Positions 7,833 to 14,347 of a DNA stretch of 35,669 bases are shown here, piece after piece; the first letter of the stretch is position 1; every line of letters begins with the position of its first letter. Under the pieces are notes generated by a model. It did no database searches, was not told the DNA's origin, and worked only from the letters and a program-made list of their open reading frames with translations. Source of the DNA: Collinsella aerofaciens (GTDB lineage: Bacteria > Actinomycetota > Coriobacteriia > Coriobacteriales > Coriobacteriaceae); NCBI GenBank assembly GCA_021639365.1, contig JAJXHK010000017.1:1-35669 (forward strand), written 5' to 3'. The position numbers and the translations under genes were made by a program.

Positions 7833-9119
7833 ATGTCGGTCGATATAGCCACGTATGTCCACGATCTTGCCGTTGCCGCTAAGGCAGCGTCGGCCTCGCT
7901 TGCCACGGCGAGCGACGAGCAGCGCCAGGAGGCCGTGCGCGCCATGGCCGCAGCACTGCGCAACGGTGTCGACTCCATCGTCGCCGCCAACGAGCTCGAT
8001 ATGTCCGCCGCGCGCGATGCGGGTACCTCGTCGGGGCTCCTCGATCGCCTGCTGCTGACGCCCGAGCGCGTCGAGGGCATGGCCGCCGGCCTGGAAAAGC
8101 TCGCCGAGCTGCCCGATCCCGTGGGCCGCGTGCTCGACCACCGCGTGCTTGCAAGCGGCGTGGACCTGACCCGTGTGAGTGTGCCGCTGGGCCTGGTCGC
8201 TATGGTCTACGAGGCGCGCCCCAACGTGACGGCCGACGCCGCAGGCATCTGCATCCGTACCGGCAACGCCTGCATTCTGCGCGGCGGCTCGCTGGCCTAT
8301 CACTCGTGTGCCATGATCGCCGAGCTGCTGGCCGATGCACTCGAGGCCAAGGGTTTCCCGCGCGAGGCCGTGTCGATGATCGAGTCCACCGACCGCGAGG
8401 CCACTGGCGAGCTCATGAAGCTCCGCGGCATCGTCGACGTACTCATTCCACGTGGCGGTGCAGGCCTGATCCAGCGCTGCGTGCGCGAGTCGCTCGTGCC
8501 GGTGATCGAGACGGGTACGGGCAACTGCCACATCTACGTGCATGAATCCGCCGACTTTGATAAGGCGCTCAACATTATCGTTAATGCCAAGACCCAGCGC
8601 GTAGGCGTGTGCAATGCCGCCGAGTCGCTGCTGGTCGACCGTGCTGTGGCCGATGCGTTTTTGCCCGCGGTCGTGGCCGTGCTGCACGACCACGGCGTGC
8701 TCATTCACGGCGACGAGGCAACCTGCGCCGCATGCGCCGATGCCGGCTTTGTGGAAGGCGATGACTACGTCGCCGCGACTGAGGAGGACTGGGGTCGCGA
8801 GTACCTGGCGCTCGAGATGAGCGTGAAGGTCGTGGCAAGCGAGGACGAGGCCATCGCACACATCAACCGCTACGGCACGATGCACTCCGAGGCCATCGTT
8901 GCCGAGGACACGGATGCTTGCGAGCGCTTCCTGGATGCGGTCGATGCCTCGGCCGTGTACGCCAACGCCAGCACGCGCTTCACCGACGGCGGCGAGTTTG
9001 GCCTGGGCGCCGAGATCGGTATCTCGACCCAAAAGCTCCATGCCCGCGGCCCCTTCGCCGCCGAGGCCCTCACCACTTACAAATACAAGCTCCGAGGCAC
9101 CGGCCAGGTCCGTCCCTAA
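7833..9119 (+). CDS. proA: Glutamate-5-semialdehyde dehydrogenase (gamma-glutamyl phosphate reductase)
   Basis: Reduces gamma-glutamyl phosphate to glutamate-5-semialdehyde with NADPH, the second step of proline synthesis. The 428-residue length is standard. Family segments include LGLVAMVYEARPNVTADAA, the catalytic Cys260 in QRVGVCNAAESLLV and the C-terminal GGEFGLGAEIGISTQKLHARGP. Start ATG 7833 has AGGAG 12 bases upstream. It is divergent from the S33 hydrolase (112-base gap) and followed by a repeat and then a strong terminator, so it is probably a single-gene unit, separate from proB. Confidence 0.97.
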   Translation: MSVDIATYVHDLAVAAKAASASLATASDEQRQEAVRAMAAALRNGVDSIVAANELDMSAARDAGTSSGLLDRLLLTPERVEGMAAGLEKLAELPDPVGRVLDHRVLASGVDLTRVSVPLGLVAMVYEARPNVTADAAGICIRTGNACILRGGSLAYHSCAMIAELLADALEAKGFPREAVSMIESTDREATGELMKLRGIVDVLIPRGGAGLIQRCVRESLVPVIETGTGNCHIYVHESADFDKALNIIVNAKTQRVGVCNAAESLLVDRAVADAFLPAVVAVLHDHGVLIHGDEATCAACADAGFVEGDDYVAATEEDWGREYLALEMSVKVVASEDEAIAHINRYGTMHSEAIVAEDTDACERFLDAVDASAVYANASTRFTDGGEFGLGAEIGISTQKLHARGPFAAEALTTYKYKLRGTGQVRP

Positions 9120-9120
9120 A

Positions 9121-9165
9121 CCTACCAAAAAGGGACAGGTTTATTTTGGCAGGTTTTATCTGCGG
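9121..9165 (+). repeat. REP-like hairpin element, copy 1
   Basis: Starts one base after the proA stop. Arms CCTACCAAAA and TTTTGGCAGG pair around a loop with GGGACAGG, followed by TTTTATCTG. Near-identical copies are at 9890-9934 and, inverted, 11095-11136. Confidence 0.85.
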
Positions 9166-9169
9166 TTTT

Positions 9170-9197
9170 GCCGGGCACACGTTCGCCCGGCTTTTTT
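9170..9197 (+). terminator. Terminator of proA
   Basis: GCCGGGC (9170-9176) pairs with GCCCGGC (9185-9191), followed by six T. Confidence 0.88.
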
Positions 9198-9289
9198 CTC
9201 CTCAAACCTTTTCTGCCTTTCGGCTTGAGCCGCGGCGATATACGATAGTGACACCGTGTCCTAGCACCGAATCACCAGGAGGTATTGCC

Positions 9290-9889
9290 ATGTCCCAGAC
9301 GCTTTCCGCCGGAATCACCCGCGACCGCGCGTTCGAACTGCTCAACGAGCACAACAAGGACCCGTTCCACATCACCCACGGTGAGACCGTCGAGGGCACC
9401 ATGCGCTATTTTGCGCGCGAGTTCGACCCCGAGAACGAGGAGTTCTGGGGCATCGTCGGCCTGCTGCACGACTTGGATTGGGAGGAGCATGAGGACGACC
9501 CCATGAACCACACCATCTATGCGGCCGAGATCCTTGAAGGCGAGGGCGCATCGCCCGAGCTCATCCGCGCTATCCAGACGCACACGTCCGATTTCAATGC
9601 TTCACTGCCTAAGCCCGAACTGCAGATGGAGAAGATTCTGTTTGCCTGCGACGAGCTCACCGGCTTGATCGGTGCCGCCGTCATCATGCGCCCAAGCAAG
9701 AGTGTCATGGACTTTACGACCAAGTCGCTCAAGAAGAAGTTCAAGGACAAACGCTTTGCCGCCGGCTGCTCGCGCGACGTGATTTCGCAGGGCGCCGAGA
9801 TGCTGGGCTGGGAGCTCCCCGAGCTCTTTGACCGCACCATCGCGGCCATGCAGTCCTTCGCGCCCGACCGCGACACCTTCCAGGCCTAA
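9290..9889 (+). CDS. HD-domain hydrolase (COG2316-like)
   Basis: Predicted metal-dependent phosphohydrolase of the HD superfamily, 199 residues; substrate unknown. The metal ligands are visible as HGETV near residue 29, the HD pair in GLLHDLDWE (about 58-66), a further His in MNHTIYAAEIL and a final conserved Asp in FACDELTGLI. This short stand-alone HD type usually has no partner domain. Start ATG 9290 follows a strong AGGAGG (9277-9282), so the longer open frame upstream, which overlaps proA, is not real. It is probably read alone, from a promoter between the proA terminator and 9280, and is followed directly by a REP-like element and a terminator. Confidence 0.88.
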   Translation: MSQTLSAGITRDRAFELLNEHNKDPFHITHGETVEGTMRYFAREFDPENEEFWGIVGLLHDLDWEEHEDDPMNHTIYAAEILEGEGASPELIRAIQTHTSDFNASLPKPELQMEKILFACDELTGLIGAAVIMRPSKSVMDFTTKSLKKKFKDKRFAAGCSRDVISQGAEMLGWELPELFDRTIAAMQSFAPDRDTFQA

Positions 9890-9934
9890 CCTGCCAAAAA
9901 GGGACAGGTTTATTTTGGCATGTTTTATCTGCGG
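9890..9934 (+). repeat. REP-like hairpin element, copy 2
   Basis: Begins at the very next base after the HD gene stop codon. Arms CCTGCCAAAA and TTTTGGCATG (one mismatch) surround a GGGACAGG loop. It forms the left bracket of the RAYT gene. Confidence 0.87.
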
Positions 9935-9980
9935 AAACGCCTCCGTTGTAGTTCTTAGCTGCGGAGGCGTTTCCGTTTTC
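9932..9980 (+). terminator. Terminator of the HD-domain gene
   Basis: 14-bp stem CGGAAACGCCTCCG (9932-9945) with CGGAGGCGTTTCCG (9962-9975), followed by TTTTC. Confidence 0.88.
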
Positions 9981-10021
9981 TTGTGACGCCTCGGGACTAT
10001 TCTGTCGTTGCCGGCAGGTGA

Positions 10022-10780
10022 CTATGCGGCATTCTTTATAATCCACGTTCCCAACCCGGTTAATAACTGAACCTGTTTGATCGTCAGCCCTTCTTTTCGA
10101 AGGGCCAGTATCGCTTCGTTGCGAAGTGCCTTGGAGATGGATTTGAGTTCTGTGGGCGCACATCCCGCGACGTTTTGCACGACTGCCGCACCAAATTCAC
10201 TTAGATCTTCCTCTCGCACTTTTGCCGTTGCGCTCGGACGATAGGGCAGCGTGGGTACACTTTTCATGAACTTGAGATATGAGCGCGGCGTCGGAAAAAG
10301 TGCGTCGACAACGTCCCCGGTGACATGCGGCCGAGACCTTGCTCCCATTAGGTACTCACGATGGCTGCTCCATGGATAGTCGTCATATGTCGCCAGTCCT
10401 GCTTTTTGAGGATTCAAATGAATATATCGAATTGCTTCGAGCAGATACTCCTCCGATTTAATCGGCGAATCCCAGAAGCGCTCCTGAAATACGTGGCCGA
10501 TATGACCCGCGCGTGCATTGTACCTGCCCGCATACGATACGGCTATCGCGTGCATCGCGTCGCTCTTGCGGTCGTCCGGATCGTCGACGAGCAGATGAAT
10601 GTGATTTCCCATAAGGCACCAAGCGATAAGCTCAATATTGTGTTTGGGGAGGATCGCATCGAGGATTTGAAGCAAGGCGATTCGGTCCTCGTCACCGTCA
10701 AACAGCAATTGCCCTCCGTTCCCGCGCAATGTGACGTGGAAAAAACCAGTCGGTGACTTTGAACGAGGTTTTCTCGGCAT
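10022..10780 (-). CDS. REP-associated tyrosine transposase (RAYT), Y1/HUH family
   Basis: Single-strand DNA transposase-like protein related to IS200/IS605 TnpA; RAYTs are thought to mobilise or maintain REP sequences. The 252-residue protein has the HUH motif in MGNHIHLLV (His60, His62), the RAYT block GHIGHVFQERFW and the presumed catalytic Tyr119 in AIRYIHLNPQKAG. The C-terminus has a helix-turn-helix-like stretch (LTIKQVQLLTGLGTWIIKNA). Start ATG 10780 has AAAGGAGGGG upstream. It is flanked by inverted copies of a REP-like hairpin (9890-9934 and 11095-11136). The gene appears intact. Domestication rather than active mobility is the common view of the family. Confidence 0.93.
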   Translation of the reverse strand: MPRKPRSKSPTGFFHVTLRGNGGQLLFDGDEDRIALLQILDAILPKHNIELIAWCLMGNHIHLLVDDPDDRKSDAMHAIAVSYAGRYNARAGHIGHVFQERFWDSPIKSEEYLLEAIRYIHLNPQKAGLATYDDYPWSSHREYLMGARSRPHVTGDVVDALFPTPRSYLKFMKSVPTLPYRPSATAKVREEDLSEFGAAVVQNVAGCAPTELKSISKALRNEAILALRKEGLTIKQVQLLTGLGTWIIKNAA

Positions 10781-11094
10781 GGCCCCTCCTTTTAGCTCGG
10801 ATGGGCTGAAGATACCTTATTGGGAGGTATTGGTTGTCGAGATTCAGTTCACCGACTATAGCTGCTACCTGCCGAAATGTTATTGCGTTTTCAAATTGAT
10901 GCTTTTTAATGGTAATTGAGCGGGGTGAGAGCCCTCGATGCGGATGTGGACGTTGCCAGCGTCGAGCTGGATTGTTCTTGTGTGAAGACGTCGCAAATGG
11001 GCTTCACGCATTTCTACGTAGATAGAAAAATGGCCGGGCGCTCAAAATAAAACGGAGCGCCCGGCCATTTACTAATTGTTCATCGACGTTTGGC
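10781..11094. other. Non-coding stretch upstream of the RAYT gene
   Basis: No credible gene. It holds a hairpin GTGAAG / CTTCAC (10982-11007) and a strong palindromic stem (11028-11070, listed separately). The presumed promoter of the RAYT gene must lie near 10800-10900 on the minus strand, but no clear -35/-10 pair stands out. Confidence 0.5.
11028..11070. terminator. 16-bp inverted repeat, bidirectional terminator-like
   Basis: AAATGGCCGGGCGCTC (11028-11043) and GAGCGCCCGGCCATTT (11055-11070) are perfect complements around an 11-base loop. There is no long T run. No gene on either strand obviously needs it, since the CarD gene already ends in a REP-like hairpin. Confidence 0.55.
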
Positions 11095-11136
11095 CAGATA
11101 AAACCTGCCAAAATAAACCTGTCCCTTTTTGGCAGG
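11095..11136 (-). repeat. REP-like hairpin element, copy 3 (inverted)
   Basis: Reads leftward, starting exactly at the base after the stop codon of the CarD-like gene (11137-11139). Arms CCTGCCAAAA and TTTTGGCAGG are perfect, with the GGGACAGG loop and TTTTATCTG tail. It forms the right bracket of the RAYT gene. Confidence 0.88.
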
Positions 11137-11622
11137 TTAGTTGAGGGCGGCTTGGGCTAGGCGGGCTTCGGCGTCCTCTTCGGTGACGCCCAGGGCCACG
11201 GCGAACTCCTCTATGGAGCGGCGCTTGGCCTCCTTAAGTACGCGCATGTAGTAGGAGCTGGGCTTTTTATCAGCTTCCTCGGCCTGGCGAATGCGGTACA
11301 TCATGGTCTTTGCCACGCGGACCGTCTCGGGCGCGCCCAGCTTGAGCTGCTGCTTAAAGTGCGTCTCCTCAAGCGAGCTGTTACGCTCGGTAAAGGTGTC
11401 GCACTCCAGCTCGTCATAGTGGCTCAGCAGGTGCTCGGCATCTTGCTGGGAGATGGCGGCATGCAAACGATCGGCCTGCGCCACGGGGTACATGAGGATC
11501 GTCTGCGCATGTCCCTGCTTGGTCTCGAGCAACAGCATGGGCTGCGGCGTGTCGTCCCTAAAACCGACGACGGTGCAGACTCCCTGACCCGGATGAATGA
11601 CGTGTTGACCGATTGAGAACAT
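11137..11622 (-). CDS. CarD family transcriptional regulator (CdnL/TRCF-type RNA polymerase interaction domain)
   Basis: Probable RNA-polymerase-binding transcription factor that stabilises open promoter complexes, as CarD and CdnL do. The 161-residue protein has the N-terminal RNA-polymerase-interacting fold (MFSIGQHVIHPGQGVCTVVGF, about 1-65) and a helical, charged C-terminal domain (about 70-161) that contacts promoter DNA in relatives. Length matches the family. Start ATG 11622 has GGAGGT upstream. It is divergent from argS, and its stop codon abuts a REP-like hairpin. Whether it is the essential CarD or a paralogue cannot be decided here. Confidence 0.88.
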   Translation of the reverse strand: MFSIGQHVIHPGQGVCTVVGFRDDTPQPMLLLETKQGHAQTILMYPVAQADRLHAAISQQDAEHLLSHYDELECDTFTERNSSLEETHFKQQLKLGAPETVRVAKTMMYRIRQAEEADKKPSSYYMRVLKEAKRRSIEEFAVALGVTEEDAEARLAQAALN

Positions 11623-11964
11623 GCTACCTCCAACTTATACGAATTTGCGTATGTCTAGAATACCACGCTGACGTGCGGAAACCCTTACTTTATGCAGGAA
11701 AAGCACACAACTCCGATAGGTAAGAGTATTCGATAAAAGACACAGCTCATTCACACCTTTATGCATTTTCAACGCGTGCATAATCTGCAGGCAGACCGGC
11801 ATCTTTGAGAGACTCCATACAAGCTGTAGTCAATTTTGTGCATATGCAATTTCGATTGGCTTTACCCTGCGATAGTGCCCGTCGCTTGTGATAGAGTGCT
11901 ACAAACTCTGGCTTTTGCCCTACGAGTGACCAAGAGCTCGGGGGCTTTAACACAAGGAGGATCT
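11623..11964. other. Divergent promoter region of carD-like gene and argS
   Basis: A 342-base gap between divergent starts. It has AT-rich patches with promoter-like words on both strands: CATAAT near 11790 and TTGTGC near 11836 on plus, and TATTCT near 11660 on minus. I could not settle one -35/-10 pair. No T-box or other riboswitch motif is seen before argS. A strong AAGGAGG at 11954-11960 serves argS. Confidence 0.55.
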
Positions 11965-13818
11965 ATGCCCGAGAAGATTGAAGAGCTGGTACGCGCTGCG
12001 CTTGCTGCGGCCCAGGAGGCCGGCGACCTTTCCGCATTTGAACTTGACGATTGCGCTATCGAGCGACCGGCTGACACTTCTCATGGCGAGTGGACCTCTA
12101 CCATGGCCCTGAAGTCCGCCAAGCTGGCCCACTGCGCCCCGCGCAAGATCGCCGAGGCCATCGTTGCCCATATGCCCGAGGATCCCGCGATCGAGAAGGT
12201 TGAGATCGCAGGCCCCGGTTTCATCAACTTCTACCTCTCCGTTGCCGTCAAGAATGCCATCTTTGGCGAGGCTCGCGAGAAGGGCATGGACTTCGCTAAG
12301 TCCAACGTCGGTGGTGGCCTGAAGACCCAGGTCGAGTTCGTTTCCGCCAACCCCGTCGGCCCCATGCACATCGGCCACGGCCGCTGGGCCGCGCTGGGCG
12401 ATTCGCTCTGCCGCGTTATGGACCACGCCGGTTACGACATCCAGCGTGAGTTCTACATCAACGACCACGGCTCTCAGATGAACACCTTCGGCAACTCCAT
12501 CAGCACGCGCTATATGCAGCTTGCCGACATCATCGCCAAGCAGGGCGTTGATATCGACGAGGCTCACAAGCTGCTGATCGCCGACCGTGACGCCTTCGTT
12601 GCCGACGAGAACGACGAGCATCCCGAGACCCATCCGTATCAGGACAACTTTGCCGAGACCCTGGGCAAGGACTCCTACGGCGGCGACTACATCATCGACG
12701 AGGCCGCCGAGTTCTGGCGCACCGACGGCGACAAGTGGGTCGACGCCGATCCGCAGGAGCGCATGGAGAGCTTCCGCGAGCGCGGCTATGTAAAGATGGT
12801 CGACAACATGCGCGACCTCTGCCACGCCGTCAATTGCGACTTCGATCGTTGGTACTCCGAGCGTTCGCTGTACGTGAAGGACACCGAGGGCGAGACCGCC
12901 GGCACCTCCGCCGTCGACCGCGCTTTTGAGAAGCTCGACAAGATGGGCTACCTCTACACCAAGGACGGCGCCCTGTGGTTCCGCTCCACCGACCTAGGCG
13001 ACGACAAGGACCGCGTCCTGATCAAGTCCGATGGCGAGTACACCTACTTCGCCTCCGACGTTGCCTATCATTGGGACAAGTTCCAGCGCGTCGACCACGT
13101 CATCGACATTTGGGGTGCCGACCACCACGGCTACATCGAGCGCGTCCGCTGCGTCTGCGACGCTCTCGGCTATCCCGGCAAGTTTGAGGTTCTGCTGGGC
13201 CAGCTCGTCAACCTGCTGCGTAATGGCAAGCCCGTTCGTATGTCCAAGCGCAAGGGCACCATGGTGACCCTGCAGGAGCTCGTCGACGAGGTCGGCTCCG
13301 ATGCCGCTCGCTACACGCTCATCTCCAAGAGCTCCAACCAGATGGTCGACTTCGACATTGAGGCCGTTAAGAAGCGCGACAACTCCAACCCGGTCTATTA
13401 CGTGCAGTATGCTCACGCCCGCGTGTGCTCCATCCTGCGCCGTGCCGCCGACGTTACCGCCGAGCAGGCCGACGAGATGGGCATGAAGGCCGTTGCCGCC
13501 AAGGCCATCGGTGAGAACGTCGATTACTCGCTGCTGACCGACCCGACCGAGCTCGCCCTTTCGCGCAAGCTCAATGAGCTCACCGACCTGATCGCCAGCT
13601 GCGCTCGCGATCGCGCCCCGTTCCGTCTGACGCACTTTGCCGAGGAGCTCGCCGGCGACTTCCACAGCTTCTACGCTGCCTGCCAGGTGCTGCCGAGCGA
13701 GGGCCGTCCCGTCGACCCCGAGCTTTCGCGCGCCCGTCTGGCGGCTTGCGACGCTGTCCGCGTGACGCTCGCCCTGGTGCTTACCCTCGTTGGCGTTTCC
13801 GCGCCCGAGCAGATGTAA
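11965..13818 (+). CDS. argS: Arginyl-tRNA synthetase
   Basis: Charges tRNA-Arg with arginine. The 617-residue class I synthetase has the N-terminal Add-1 domain (GDLSAFELDD..., about 1-110), the HIGH motif in VGPMHIGHGRW (135-138), a KMSK-type loop MSKRKGT (426-432) and the C-terminal DALR anticodon-binding domain ending in LTLVGVSAPEQM. Start ATG 11965 follows AAGGAGG; the longer open frame upstream lacks a site. It is read alone, with its own terminator. Confidence 0.97.
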   Translation: MPEKIEELVRAALAAAQEAGDLSAFELDDCAIERPADTSHGEWTSTMALKSAKLAHCAPRKIAEAIVAHMPEDPAIEKVEIAGPGFINFYLSVAVKNAIFGEAREKGMDFAKSNVGGGLKTQVEFVSANPVGPMHIGHGRWAALGDSLCRVMDHAGYDIQREFYINDHGSQMNTFGNSISTRYMQLADIIAKQGVDIDEAHKLLIADRDAFVADENDEHPETHPYQDNFAETLGKDSYGGDYIIDEAAEFWRTDGDKWVDADPQERMESFRERGYVKMVDNMRDLCHAVNCDFDRWYSERSLYVKDTEGETAGTSAVDRAFEKLDKMGYLYTKDGALWFRSTDLGDDKDRVLIKSDGEYTYFASDVAYHWDKFQRVDHVIDIWGADHHGYIERVRCVCDALGYPGKFEVLLGQLVNLLRNGKPVRMSKRKGTMVTLQELVDEVGSDAARYTLISKSSNQMVDFDIEAVKKRDNSNPVYYVQYAHARVCSILRRAADVTAEQADEMGMKAVAAKAIGENVDYSLLTDPTELALSRKLNELTDLIASCARDRAPFRLTHFAEELAGDFHSFYAACQVLPSEGRPVDPELSRARLAACDAVRVTLALVLTLVGVSAPEQM

Positions 13819-13864
13819 TCTGCGGGTCATTTGACCGTGTAGGTTTGGTTTAACTGAGCCCTAT

Positions 13865-13897
13865 AAGCCCGATCTCCCACGGAGGTCGGGCTTTTTT
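13865..13897 (+). terminator. Terminator of argS
   Basis: AAGCCCGATCTCC pairs with GGAGGTCGGGCTT around a CAC loop, followed by six T. Confidence 0.92.
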
Positions 13898-13942
13898 CGC
13901 AAACGCCGACGTATTGACGAATTTGGAACTGCTGGAAATACG

Positions 13943-14092
13943 AAACTATGCCGGTTTACTACGATGAATTGAGGAATTCCAACCACGCTGGCTTTTCGCA
14001 AAAAAGCGCAAGGCATCTACCTGCGGTTTTAGTTCAACCGGTTTCGGAGTAGTCGCGGTTGAGCGATTCATCGTAGTAAACCGCCATAGTTT
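13943..14092. mobile_element. 150-bp MITE/REPIN-like inverted-repeat element
   Basis: Ends are 27-bp inverted repeats (13943-13969 and 14066-14092) with a single mismatch, containing GGTTTACTACGATGAAT. The interior has further stems, including TTCAACCG / CGGTTGAG (about 14033-14063) and CTTTT / AAAAAGCG-type pairing near 13991-14009. It encodes no protein. Size, terminal repeats and intergenic position fit a miniature inverted-repeat element, possibly moved in trans. Confidence 0.65.
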
Positions 14093-14125
14093 TGGCGGAG
14101 GCGGTCAGATTTGTGGGCGGTAAAT

Positions 14126-14166
14126 CAAAGAGTGTCCCTTTTGACTAGTCGTTTAAGAACGTCCCC
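14126..14166. repeat. GGGAC-core repeat, reverse copy
   Basis: Reverse complement reads GGGGACGTTCTT ... GGGACACTCTTTG, matching both ends of the repeat at 6260-6301 with a different middle. It sits just upstream of the rho promoter. Confidence 0.5.
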
Positions 14167-14176
14167 GATGACTAAG

Positions 14177-14204
14177 TTGCAGGTGGCGGCGGTTGTGTTA
14201 CACT
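14177..14204 (+). promoter_or_regulatory. Promoter of rho
   Basis: -35 TTGCAG (14177-14182), 16-base spacer, -10 TACACT (14199-14204). This leaves a leader of about 135 bases before the GTG start, room for the autogenous Rho control known for rho genes. Confidence 0.62.
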
Positions 14205-14347
14205 AACGCTGCGTAGTTGACGCAATCATCTCGATACAGATCAATGATGTCCGTCGTTTTGAACGGAACTAGACTGTTTAGCCGCCCTGAAGGTTTATGC
14301 AGGGAGCATGTGATCACAGGGCTTGAAAAGAAAGTTGAGCAAACACT

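Larger units (their letters stand above)
13898..14176. other. Non-coding stretch between argS terminator and rho promoter
   Basis: No gene is visible. It carries the 150-bp inverted-repeat element (13943-14092) and a GGGAC-core repeat (14126-14166), both listed separately. Confidence 0.6.

Noticed and set aside
8918..9289. Upstream extension of the HD-domain frame into proA
   Set aside because: The strong AGGAGG before ATG 9290 and overlap with proA make the short form far more likely.
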